Shown here: in pieces, positions 7,902-14,359 of the stretch | Layout: each line of letters opens with the position of its first letter | Numbering within the stretch: the first letter of the stretch is position 1 | Source of the DNA: an uncultured Porphyromonadaceae bacterium | Lineage (GTDB): Bacteria; Bacteroidota; Bacteroidia; Bacteroidales; Muribaculaceae | Direction: 5' to 3' | NCBI GenBank assembly: GCA_900551515.1 | Contig: URWH01000022.1 | Span: 1 to 14,763, forward strand | Length of the DNA stretch: 14,763 nt | Made by a program: the position numbers and the translations under genes | Notes under the pieces: model-generated | What the model was told of the DNA's origin: nothing | The model's input: only the letters and a program-made list of their open reading frames with translations | The model's database searches: none

Positions 7902-7916
7902 AATTGTGAAATTGTG
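7902..7916 (+). repeat. Short direct repeat upstream of the DUF4290 promoter
   Basis: AATTGTG occurs twice with an 8-nt period (7902-7908 and 7910-7916), 45-60 nt before the candidate -7 element at 7961. It could be a regulator half-site pair, but repeats this short arise by chance in AT-rich DNA. Confidence 0.25.
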
Positions 7917-7960
7917 CAAAATAGCTGGTGGGAAATTAAGTGAGAATAAAAAAAATGGCG

Positions 7961-7968
7961 TAACTTTG
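7961..7968 (+). promoter_or_regulatory. Candidate -7 promoter element of the DUF4290-rimM operon
   Basis: TAACTTTG matches TAnnTTTG exactly and lies 27 nt before the ATG at 7996, implying a leader of about 20 nt. The same distance is seen at ftsY. An A-rich stretch lies upstream; no clear -33 TTTG is visible. Confidence 0.55.
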
Positions 7969-7995
7969 ACCGAAATATATAATTAAGCGAATAAG

Positions 7996-8583
7996 ATGCT
8001 ACGATATAATACTCAGATGAAGCCGCTTGTGCTGCCGGAATACGGTCGCAACATACAGTCAATGATCGATTATTGCCAGACCATTGAGGACCGCGATGAA
8101 CGCACCCGCTGCGCATATAAGATCATTGCATCGATGGCCAATCTCTTTCCGGAACTGAAGTCGGGAGGCGAATACAGCCACAAGCTGTGGGATCATCTTG
8201 CGATAATGTCGGATTTCAAACTCGACATCGACTATCCGTGTGAGATAATCCGTTCTGACTATCTCAAATCCACCCCCGCTCCCCTGCACTACAGCAACGG
8301 AGAACTGCGCCGCCGCCAGTATGGACGGACGATCGAAGCCATGATAGCCAAGGCGTCAGAAATAGAAGAAGGCGACGAACGCAACGAATTGATCGTGCTC
8401 ATTGCCAATCAGATGAAAAAGCTGTTGATGAGCGCAAACAAAGAAGGCGTTGAAGACGCCCGTATTTTCCGCGATATGGCCGAGATGTCGCACGGAGCGA
8501 TACGCATCGATTCTTCGCAGATGAAACTACGCGATTACATCATTCCGGTTCAGCCGACAGGAAAAAAGAAAAAGAAAAAATAA
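7996..8583 (+). CDS. DUF4290 domain-containing protein
   Basis: Member of a protein family of unknown function restricted, as far as I know, to Bacteroidota. The 195-residue product carries the recognisable conserved core: MLRYNTQMKPLVLPEYGRNI, then MIDYCQTIEDRDERTRCAYKI, and the KLWDHLAIMSDFKLDIDYP segment. It appears fully helical and soluble, with no signal peptide. It ends with a PTGKKKKKK tail coded by an A-rich stretch. It is the first gene of a plus-strand group with rimM, an acidic hypothetical and an OmpA-like gene. In Bacteroides I recall murA between this family and rimM; here the two are only 39 nt apart, with no murA. The function remains unknown. Confidence 0.92.
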   Translation: MLRYNTQMKPLVLPEYGRNIQSMIDYCQTIEDRDERTRCAYKIIASMANLFPELKSGGEYSHKLWDHLAIMSDFKLDIDYPCEIIRSDYLKSTPAPLHYSNGELRRRQYGRTIEAMIAKASEIEEGDERNELIVLIANQMKKLLMSANKEGVEDARIFRDMAEMSHGAIRIDSSQMKLRDYIIPVQPTGKKKKKK

Positions 8584-8622
8584 CAGGCCGGCGTGTCGGT
8601 CAGTCATGGATTTACGTGGAAA

Positions 8623-9180
8623 ATGATCAAAGCCTCTGAAATAGCTGCCGTAGGATCTCTTTTGAAACCACATGGTATCAAAGGAGAGATTGTGGCCGAT
8701 CTGGATCAGGATATCAAGCCCGACAAACTGCGGTGCATCGTACTTGATATCGACGGTATTTTTGTACCGTTCTTCATATCCGGCATCAGAAACGGGGGTT
8801 CTTCGTCAACGCTTCTGACTATCGACGGCATAACCAACGAAAATGAAGCCAAAGAGCTTTGCGGAAAAGAGATCTACGCTCTAAAAAGCGATGTGCCCGA
8901 CGTGCCTTCCGATGATGAAGGCGGATTCTACCTTGCCGACCTGATCGGATTTAATGTAGAGTCGGAATCCGGGAAAGTCATTGGCAAAATTGAAGATTAC
9001 GACGATTCGACCAGCAATGTGTTGCTCATCGTCAGTCCGCAAGATAAACGCGCACCCGATTCAGTACAACTCTACATCCCGCTTGCCGACGAATACATCA
9101 CTGAAATTGACGCAGAAAACCGAACGATAAAAATGTCGCTGCCATCGGGGCTCCTCGACTTAAACCCTATAAATCAATGA
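8623..9180 (+). CDS. rimM: Ribosome maturation factor RimM
   Basis: Factor that assists maturation of the 30S subunit head, binding ribosomal protein S19. The N-terminal RimM domain opens with EIAAVGSLLKPHGIKGEIVADL, the family signature, and a C-terminal PRC-barrel domain follows (from about FYLADLIGFNVESESGKV to the LLDL end). I chose the ATG at 8623, giving 185 residues, because family members begin a few residues before the G-x-L-L/V-K-P-H-G motif. A GTG at 8593 in the same frame would add ten residues with no family resemblance. No strong Shine-Dalgarno precedes either start. The gene follows DUF4290 by 39 nt and precedes the acidic hypothetical by 4 nt, so it is inside an operon. Confidence 0.95.
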   Translation: MIKASEIAAVGSLLKPHGIKGEIVADLDQDIKPDKLRCIVLDIDGIFVPFFISGIRNGGSSSTLLTIDGITNENEAKELCGKEIYALKSDVPDVPSDDEGGFYLADLIGFNVESESGKVIGKIEDYDDSTSNVLLIVSPQDKRAPDSVQLYIPLADEYITEIDAENRTIKMSLPSGLLDLNPINQ

Positions 9181-9184
9181 GATT

Positions 9185-9508
9185 ATGAAAGAATATGATG
9201 AAAATGAAGCTATAAAAGCCATGCGCAAGGCGCTTCCGGCCGATCTTTCGGAAAGCTACAATGATGATGAGCTGCTCAATCTTATTGATATTATCTGGGA
9301 CTATTACGAGCAGAACGGTTTGCTCGATATCGATTTCGCGGATGATGATCCCGACGACGATCCAGAGGCGCTTATCCGCGACATCACCGACTACGCGGTC
9401 AGAATGATACGCAAAGACAAGAAAGCGACACTCGCCACGGAATATATCGAGCCATTGATCAGAGCTGAAATCGATTATGAAGATTCGCTTCTGCTGGAGG
9501 CGGACTGA
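9185..9508 (+). CDS. Small acidic hypothetical protein
   Basis: I do not recognise a named domain. The 107-residue product is strongly acidic and predicted helical, beginning MKEYDENEAIKAMRKALP. It has DDELLNLIDIIWDYYEQNG (a likely amphipathic helix), a short Asp cluster DFADDDPDDDP, and a C-terminal helical part with LIRAEIDYEDSLLLEAD. No signal peptide or membrane segment is visible. It resembles short hypothetical proteins I recall from Bacteroidales, but I cannot place its function. It begins 4 nt after the rimM stop, so it is probably translated from the same mRNA, and it is followed after 40 nt by the OmpA-like gene. The tight spacing and intact frame argue that it is a real gene. Confidence 0.82.
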   Translation: MKEYDENEAIKAMRKALPADLSESYNDDELLNLIDIIWDYYEQNGLLDIDFADDDPDDDPEALIRDITDYAVRMIRKDKKATLATEYIEPLIRAEIDYEDSLLLEAD

Positions 9509-9548
9509 TCACACCACTCAATACTTCTCTACTCACATATATATATTA

Positions 9549-10202
9549 ATGAAACGAACTATAATAACACTAATTCTGCTCAGCGTCGGGGTTGCCGGTA
9601 TGGTAGCACAGCAAAGTGCGCCCGAAGCTGATCCTTATCCCGACTATCAGGAAGATGTGTTTATGGATATGGAATTAGCCCAAAATATTGTCACACCGGA
9701 AATCCCCAAAGATCTTCGGGCATCCATCTCGGCATATCAGAAGAAAGTTGCCGAGAAACTGATGAAGAACTACACCGTCGACATGATGCGCAACGACGAC
9801 GTGTTTGTGATATGCATACCGACCGACGATCTTTTCCTGCCGAACGACACCCTCTTCTCAATTTATGCCGCGAAAGTGATTGATCCGGTGCTGAAACTGA
9901 TGAAAGACCCCTATATGTACAAAATCCTGGTAGCCGTGCATACCGACGACACCGGATCAGAACAGTACCGACAGGGGCTCTCCACATCACGCATCTACAC
10001 TGTCTACGACTGGTTTATGGATGCCATTGACAAAGGCGACATCTCGGAAGATCTCGTGATAGTGCCCTATGCCATGGGCTCGTCGGAGCCGCTCGTCAGC
10101 AACGACACCCGAAAGCACCGTAAAGAAAACCGTCGGCTTGAAATCTATTTCGTGCCCGGTCCGAAAATGATAAAGCTTGCCCGTGAAAAGAAGCTGAAGT
10201 AA
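9549..10202 (+). CDS. OmpA-like C-terminal domain protein, exported
   Basis: The 217-residue product starts with a signal peptide (MKRTIITLILLSVGVAGMVAQ) and is predicted periplasmic. After a 30-40 residue linker and a lead-in helix, residues from about 75 on match the OmpA peptidoglycan-binding fold. They include HTDDTGSEQYRQGLSTSRIYTV (normally TDxxGxxxYNxxLSxxRAxxV), then YAMGSSEPLVSNDTRKHRKENRRLEIYF (normally GxSxPxxxNxTxxGRxxNRRVE). The Asp and Arg usually contacting diaminopimelate appear kept. The frame extends upstream to 9477, but that segment overlaps the previous gene and lacks signal-peptide character, so I take the ATG at 9549. There is no beta-barrel or lipobox. It is probably a soluble periplasmic peptidoglycan binder and the last gene of the DUF4290-rimM group. 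Confidence 0.82.
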   Translation: MKRTIITLILLSVGVAGMVAQQSAPEADPYPDYQEDVFMDMELAQNIVTPEIPKDLRASISAYQKKVAEKLMKNYTVDMMRNDDVFVICIPTDDLFLPNDTLFSIYAAKVIDPVLKLMKDPYMYKILVAVHTDDTGSEQYRQGLSTSRIYTVYDWFMDAIDKGDISEDLVIVPYAMGSSEPLVSNDTRKHRKENRRLEIYFVPGPKMIKLAREKKLK

Positions 10203-10271
10203 CTTACATTCCGAACATATAATTTTAAGCAAATCAAAATAATAAACAAATCATATTGACAGAACCACATT

Positions 10272-11753
10272 ATGGCAAAAGAATTGAAAGAGCTCACGAA
10301 GAGAGCCGACAATTATTCGCAATGGTATAATGATCTTGTAGTAAAGGCCGATCTGGCCGAACAGTCAGCAGTCAGAGGCTGTATGGTGATAAAGCCTTAC
10401 GGCTATGCGATATGGGAAAAGATGCAGCAGCAACTCGACCGCATGTTTAAGGAAACAGGCGTTCAGAATGCTTATTTCCCACTTTTAATCCCCAAATCAT
10501 TCCTGTGCCGCGAAGCCGAACACGTAGAAGGCTTTGCCAAGGAGTGCGCTGTGGTGACACACTACAGACTGAAAAATGATCCTAACGGCAACGGCGTGAT
10601 CGTCGACCCCGAGGCACGTCTTGAAGAAGAGCTCATCGTACGCCCGACTTCCGAGACCATTATCTGGGGCACCTACCGCAACTGGATCCACAGCTATCGT
10701 GACCTGCCTATCCTCTGCAACCAATGGGCCAATGTGATGCGCTGGGAGATGCGCACAAGAATGTTCCTGCGCACGGCCGAGTTCCTGTGGCAGGAAGGCC
10801 ACTGCGCTCATGCCACAGCCGAAGAATCGGAGAAGCGCACGGTGCAGATGATCGATCTGTATGCCGCATTTGCTGAAAAATATATGGCTATGCCTGTGAT
10901 CAAAGGCGTGAAATCGGCCAACGAACGTTTTGCCGGTGCTGTCAACACCTACACAATCGAGGGCATGATGCAAGACGGCAAAGCCCTGCAGTGCGGCACA
11001 TCGCACAACCTCGGCCAGAACTTCGCCAAAGCTTTTGATGTGACATTCGTCAATAAAGACAATAAGCCCGAATATGTGTGGGCCAACTCATGGGGCGTGT
11101 CGACCCGTCTGATGGGCGCTCTCATCATGACACACTCCGATGATAACGGCCTCGTCCTTCCGCCGCACCTCGCTCCTATTCAGGTGGTGATCGTGCCGAT
11201 CTACAAAAACAACGAACAGCTGGCTGAGATATCGGCCCACGTGCAGCCGATCGTCGACGAGCTGAAATCGCTCGGCGTCAGCGTGAAATATGACGATGCC
11301 GACAATCGTCGTCCCGGATTCAAATTCGCCGACTATGAGCTTAAAGGCGTGCCTGTGCGCCTCGCCATCGGTGCCCGCGACATTGCCAACGGCACTGTGG
11401 AGCTGATGCGCCGCGACACGCTCGAAAAATCGGAGCACAAGCTTGAAGGCATCGCACATTATGTGGCCGATCTGCTTGAGGATATCCAGCAGAATATCTA
11501 CGACAAAGCGCTCAAACACCGCGAGGAGATGACCCGCACGGTTGAAACCTACGATGAATTTAAGCGCGAGATCGAAAAAGGCGGTTTCATCCTCGCCCAC
11601 TGGGACGGCACCACCGAAACGGAGGAGAGGATCAAGGAAGAAACCAAGGCTACAATCCGCTGCATCCCGCTCGAAGGCGATAAAACGCCCGGCGTCTGCA
11701 TGGTTACCGGCAAACCCAGTGCGCAGCGCGTGATTTTTGCCCGCAATTATTGA
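10272..11753 (+). CDS. proS: Prolyl-tRNA synthetase (archaeal/eukaryotic-type, class II)
   Basis: Charges tRNA-Pro with proline in the cytoplasm. The 493-residue product lacks the editing insertion of the long bacterial ProRS and matches the shorter archaeal/eukaryotic type that is standard in Bacteroidota. Visible features are [18 protein letters not shown] (37-54), RPTSETIIW (124-132), the class II motif 2 region [21 protein letters not shown] (157-177), [16 protein letters not shown] (motif 3), and an anticodon-binding domain from about 305. The C-terminal domain ends [18 protein letters not shown], keeping the conserved terminal Tyr, but the usual zinc-type second Cys is a Thr. That variation is probably normal in this phylum. 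The start at 10272 is well placed before the conserved [18 protein letters not shown]. Confidence 0.97.
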   Translation: MAKELKELTKRADNYSQWYNDLVVKADLAEQSAVRGCMVIKPYGYAIWEKMQQQLDRMFKETGVQNAYFPLLIPKSFLCREAEHVEGFAKECAVVTHYRLKNDPNGNGVIVDPEARLEEELIVRPTSETIIWGTYRNWIHSYRDLPILCNQWANVMRWEMRTRMFLRTAEFLWQEGHCAHATAEESEKRTVQMIDLYAAFAEKYMAMPVIKGVKSANERFAGAVNTYTIEGMMQDGKALQCGTSHNLGQNFAKAFDVTFVNKDNKPEYVWANSWGVSTRLMGALIMTHSDDNGLVLPPHLAPIQVVIVPIYKNNEQLAEISAHVQPIVDELKSLGVSVKYDDADNRRPGFKFADYELKGVPVRLAIGARDIANGTVELMRRDTLEKSEHKLEGIAHYVADLLEDIQQNIYDKALKHREEMTRTVETYDEFKREIEKGGFILAHWDGTTETEERIKEETKATIRCIPLEGDKTPGVCMVTGKPSAQRVIFARNY

Positions 11754-11762
11754 TTAAACATC

Positions 11763-11808
11763 ACGGCAAGCCGATGCGTATGATCCATCCGCGCCGGCTT
11801 GCCGTTTT
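11763..11808 (+). terminator. Intrinsic terminator after proS, abutting the next gene
   Basis: ACGGCAAGCCG (11763-11773) and CGGCTTGCCGT (11795-11805) form a perfect 11-bp stem around a 21-nt loop, followed by T residues (11805-11808). It starts 9 nt after the proS stop and ends 2 nt before the first possible ATG of the HU gene. It may therefore also attenuate or set the level of HU expression. Confidence 0.78.
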
Positions 11809-11822
11809 AAATGACATATCTC

Positions 11823-12098
11823 ATGAACAACGACGATATCATTAATTCACTTTGCAGTGAGAGTGGAATCGACCGCGATGCGGCATCGAAAATGCTCGGG
11901 GCATTGCCCGATGTCGTGAAAGGCTTCTGCAAGGATCTTGACGCCGTGGCCATACCCGGTTTCGGTACAATAGCTGCCGTGAAAACGGACGAACGTATTG
12001 TCACCGACAATGTGACTAATGAAACAGTGATGCTTCCGCCTGAGATACAGGTGGAATTCAAATCAAGTGTTGTACTTCGAAACCGTTTTGTAGGATGA
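11823..12098 (+). CDS. HU family DNA-binding protein (short)
   Basis: Nucleoid-associated protein of the HU/IHF fold. The product is 91 residues from the ATG at 11823; an ATG at 11811 would add four. Visible family features are the N-terminal helices (MNNDDIINSLCSESGIDRDAASKML), the AIPGFGTIAAV turn that precedes the DNA-binding arms, the arm segment with Arg (ERIVTDNVTNETVMLPPE), and the closing VEFKSSVVLRNRF strand-helix (normally FKxSxxLK). I prefer 11823 because HU proteins start close to the first helix and MNN also begins the neighbouring HU gene. The stop overlaps the start of the next gene as ATGA (12095-12098), implying translational coupling. No promoter was found between it and the proS terminator. 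Confidence 0.88.
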   Translation: MNNDDIINSLCSESGIDRDAASKMLGALPDVVKGFCKDLDAVAIPGFGTIAAVKTDERIVTDNVTNETVMLPPEIQVEFKSSVVLRNRFVG

Positions 12099-12880
12099 AT
12101 AATAAGATACCCTTAAAACGACTTGCCGAGCAGCTTGCCATTCAGACCGGAATGGATAACGAGACGGCGCAGGCTTTTCTGAAATCGTTGTTCAGTTTTG
12201 TGACAGAATCTCTTTTGGACGGCCAGTCGGTGACCATCGCGGGCCTTGGCAAATTTTCCGTGTCGCACAACACAGCTGAACCGGTGCGTTTTGAGCCGGA
12301 GAAACAATTCTCCGACGATGTGAACGCCCCGTTCGCCATGTTTGAGGCTGTGATCCTCCCCGACAATATTAATGTGGCCGAAATCGATGCTGTCACATCC
12401 GATGAAGTTGCCGCACCGGCTGAAACTGTGCCGGCTGAGAAACCGGAGGAAACCGTTGAAGCTAAAGCTGAGGCTAATGCGCCTGAAGCGAAAGAGGCTA
12501 CTGATGAGACGCCTGCAGAACCGGCACCTGAAGAGGCAGCGCAACCTGAACCTCAGACACCTGCCGAATCAGAAGCGGCTGAGGAGAAGATGCCTGAGAA
12601 AGATATTGCCGCTGACATATCCGTGACGGAAACTGTAGTGGCCGAGCAGCCTGTCGAATCAATCGAACAACCGTGCGAGGGCGCCGAAGATGACAAATCT
12701 GAGACTGAAGTTGCCGAAGACAACGTGACAGCACCGGTTCCGGAAGAAGAACCAAAGACTGTCGAAGAGCCGGAGACCGAGGAAAAGAAAGAATCCGATG
12801 AAGAAACCGTTTCGGAACCAGTGGCTGATGAGAAGAAACACAAGAAGAAACACAAGCCGAGACACAGGACGAAACGATAG
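12095..12880 (+). CDS. HU-domain protein with acidic repeat linker; frame appears broken near its 3' end
   Basis: The 261-residue reading frame begins with an HU-type domain (about 1-92): MNNKIPLKRLAEQLAIQTG, then VTIAGLGKFSV at the turn, and a closing NAPFAMFEAVILPD. This matches a Bacteroidales HU subgroup in which the DNA-binding domain is followed by an acidic linker and one membrane helix. Residues from about 105 to 245 are low complexity, rich in Glu, Ala, Pro, Thr and Val. The last 15 residues switch abruptly to a basic His/Lys/Arg run (KKHKKKHKPRHRTKR) before TAG at 12878. In the -1 frame the acidic repeat continues and a transmembrane helix follows (12832-13083). I infer a one-base deletion near 12831, real or a sequencing error. 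The gene overlaps the upstream HU gene by 4 nt. Confidence 0.85.
   Translation: MNNKIPLKRLAEQLAIQTGMDNETAQAFLKSLFSFVTESLLDGQSVTIAGLGKFSVSHNTAEPVRFEPEKQFSDDVNAPFAMFEAVILPDNINVAEIDAVTSDEVAAPAETVPAEKPEETVEAKAEANAPEAKEATDETPAEPAPEEAAQPEPQTPAESEAAEEKMPEKDIAADISVTETVVAEQPVESIEQPCEGAEDDKSETEVAEDNVTAPVPEEEPKTVEEPETEEKKESDEETVSEPVADEKKHKKKHKPRHRTKR
12831..12856 (+). repeat. 12-nt tandem repeat at the frame break
   Basis: AGAAGAAACACA is present twice in tandem (12831-12842, 12843-12854) and begins a third copy (AG). In the -1 frame it codes the tetrapeptide repeat EETQ-EETQ, followed by diverged copies AETQ, DETI and DETQ. A 12-nt unit preserves frame when gained or lost, so copy-number change alone cannot explain the frame break; loss of one A can. 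Confidence 0.8.
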
Positions 12881-13083
12881 ACGAGACGCAGGATGTTGAG
12901 CCTCAGGGCATAACATATCTGCCCGAAGTGGAGGAGGAATATGTGGATTATCATTATCAGAATAAAAAGTCGAGGTTCGGGCTCGGCTTCTTCCTGGGAC
13001 TTGTGACAGGCCTAATAATCGGAGCGCTCGCATTGGTCGGCTATGCTGTTTATTTCGTTAAAAACGGTGCTACACTCTTCTGA
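12832..13083 (+). pseudogene. Out-of-frame C-terminal part of the HU protein, with transmembrane helix
   Basis: This 83-codon open stretch has no start codon of its own and opens just after a TGA at 12829-12831. It reads E-E-T-Q type repeats, then DVEPQGITYLPEVEEEYVDY, a basic NKKSR, and a glycine-rich hydrophobic helix (12976-13059, FGLGFFLGLVTG onward to YAVYFV), ending KNGATLF before TGA. The repeat continues the acidic composition of the preceding frame, and an HU-linker-membrane-helix layout is what this Bacteroidales subgroup shows. Basic residues before the helix place the HU domain in the cytoplasm. Restoring one A in the GA-rich run near 12831 gives DEEETQEETQ and joins both parts into about 329 residues. 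It is best annotated as one gene interrupted by a frameshift. Confidence 0.82.
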
Positions 13084-13144
13084 TTGCGCACTTTAGTTAG
13101 CGAGATTTAAAATTGCTTAATGTTTAATCATGGCAACGAATAAT

Positions 13145-13177
13145 AGTTAATTTTAACATCCGATTTTACAATTAACT
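13145..13177 (+). promoter_or_regulatory. Inverted repeat just upstream of the moxR promoter
   Basis: AGTTAATT (13145-13152) and AATTAACT (13170-13177) form a perfect 8-bp inverted repeat with a 17-nt spacer, ending 13 nt before the candidate -7 element at 13191. It would cover roughly -60 to -25 of that promoter, a place for an operator or a weak AT-rich hairpin ending the HU transcript. The high AT content limits confidence. Confidence 0.35.
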
Positions 13178-13190
13178 TGTTGACAATATC

Positions 13191-13198
13191 TAAATTTG
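13191..13198 (+). promoter_or_regulatory. Candidate -7 promoter element of moxR
   Basis: TAAATTTG matches TAnnTTTG exactly, 83 nt before the moxR ATG. The leader of about 75 nt is longer than at other genes here and could form a small hairpin (CGACT 13213-13217 with AGTCG 13223-13227). The remainder of the 198-nt gap (13084-13281) is AT-rich, with no small gene visible. Confidence 0.5.
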
Positions 13199-13281
13199 TG
13201 TAGCGTAATACGCGACTGCCCAAGTCGGGTATATACGTTGTCGTTATCTATTGGCTTTCAATTGAATAAAACTGAAATAAC

Positions 13282-14277
13282 ATGAATATGTCTGTTAACA
13301 TCAACGAATTAAACGAGCTTGTGGCAAGCAACCATGGTTTTGCAGAGATGGTTGTCCGCGGCATGGATCAGCGTATAGTCGGGCAGAAACATCTTGTCGA
13401 CTCTCTTTTGGTGGCATTGCTCGCCAATGGCCACGTCCTTCTTGAAGGTGTCCCCGGTCTCGCAAAGACTCTGGCCATTAAAACGCTCGCACAGCTTATT
13501 GATGCAAAATACAGCCGCATCCAGTTCACCCCCGACCTTCTGCCTGCCGACGTCACCGGTACGATGGTCTACAGCGTTCAGAAAGAGCAGTTCCAGATCA
13601 AACGCGGCCCTATCTTCGCCAACTTTATCCTTGCCGATGAAATCAACCGTGCCCCGGCCAAAGTGCAGAGCGCGTTGCTCGAAGCCATGCAGGAGCGTCA
13701 GGTGACTATCGGCGACAAAACGTTCAAACTCGACTCGCCCTTCCTCGTCATGGCCACTCAAAACCCCATCGAGCAGGAAGGCACCTATCCTCTCCCCGAA
13801 GCACAGGTGGACCGTTTCCTCCTCAAGGTGATCATCGGATATCCGACACGCAATGAAGAAAAAGAAATCGTGCGTCAGAACATCAATCCCGAGCAGAAAG
13901 CCGTGACTCCGATTCTTCGTCCGGAGGCTGTGACAGAAGCACAGAAGATCGTAGAGCAGATCTATCTCGATGAGAAGATCGAGCGATATATTGTCGACAT
14001 CGTGTTCGCCACCCGTTTCCCGGCCGAATACAATCTTTCCGACCTCCAGAGCATCATCTCGTTCGGAGCATCGCCTCGTGCGTCGATCGGTCTGGCACGT
14101 GCCGCCCGCGCTTATGCCTTCCTCCGCAACCGCGGATATGTAATACCGGAAGATGTGCGCGCCGTTTGCCACGATGTGCTCCGTCACCGTATCGGTCTCA
14201 GTTATGAGGCTGAAGCCAACAACATCTCGGCCGATGAGGTGATCTCGGATATCCTTAATAAAGTGGAAGTGCCCTGA
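13282..14277 (+). CDS. MoxR family AAA+ ATPase
   Basis: Cytoplasmic AAA+ chaperone-type ATPase, thought to act with DUF58 and von Willebrand factor A proteins in maturation or stress functions of the envelope (the Bat module in Bacteroides). The 331-residue product has Walker A GVPGLAKT (56-63), Walker B FILADE (115-120) followed by INRAPAKVQSALLEAMQE, sensor 1 ATQNP (158-162), and EAQVDRF (173-179) with its arginine. The C-terminal lid domain carries GASPRASIGLARAARAYAFL, a MoxR hallmark. Length matches the family (about 310-340). The DUF58 gene starts 82 nt downstream on the same strand, the usual order in Bacteroidota. A candidate promoter with an unusually long leader precedes it. Confidence 0.95.
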   Translation: MNMSVNINELNELVASNHGFAEMVVRGMDQRIVGQKHLVDSLLVALLANGHVLLEGVPGLAKTLAIKTLAQLIDAKYSRIQFTPDLLPADVTGTMVYSVQKEQFQIKRGPIFANFILADEINRAPAKVQSALLEAMQERQVTIGDKTFKLDSPFLVMATQNPIEQEGTYPLPEAQVDRFLLKVIIGYPTRNEEKEIVRQNINPEQKAVTPILRPEAVTEAQKIVEQIYLDEKIERYIVDIVFATRFPAEYNLSDLQSIISFGASPRASIGLARAARAYAFLRNRGYVIPEDVRAVCHDVLRHRIGLSYEAEANNISADEVISDILNKVEVP

Positions 14278-14359
14278 TGACCGTTGTCGTGACTTTGCCT
14301 TCAATGCAAAAGTGCGGCTGCAGTTATCACCGGATGTTTAAAATCAAGTCTATAGCGTC

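Noticed and set aside
8593..8622. GTG start for rimM
   Set aside because: The ten extra residues do not resemble RimM N-termini; the ATG at 8623 matches the family start.
9477..9548. Upstream extension of the OmpA-like gene
   Set aside because: It overlaps the previous gene and would bury the signal peptide; the ATG at 9549 begins a normal signal sequence.
10256..10261. TTGACA as a promoter box for proS
   Set aside because: It is only 10 nt from the ATG, too close for a -35 element.
10497..11600. Two ~170-codon minus-strand frames opposite proS
   Set aside because: Antisense shadows of the class II synthetase; composition is unlike real proteins.
12829..12860. Programmed -1 ribosomal frameshift in the HU gene
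   Set aside because: Kept only as an alternative. The overlap has no X-XXY-YYZ slippery heptamer in the right phase, the lysine codons AAG and AAA would re-pair poorly as GAA, and I see no strong hairpin just downstream. A single lost A explains the data better.
13180..13185. TTGACA as a sigma-70 type -35 box before moxR
   Set aside because: No TATAAT-like box at 16-18 nt, and Bacteroidota use a different consensus; the TAAATTTG at 13191 fits better.
13309..14304. 331-codon open frame on the minus strand opposite moxR
   Set aside because: It is antisense to a gene with complete MoxR motifs; the translation is His/Arg/Phe-rich and matches no family.
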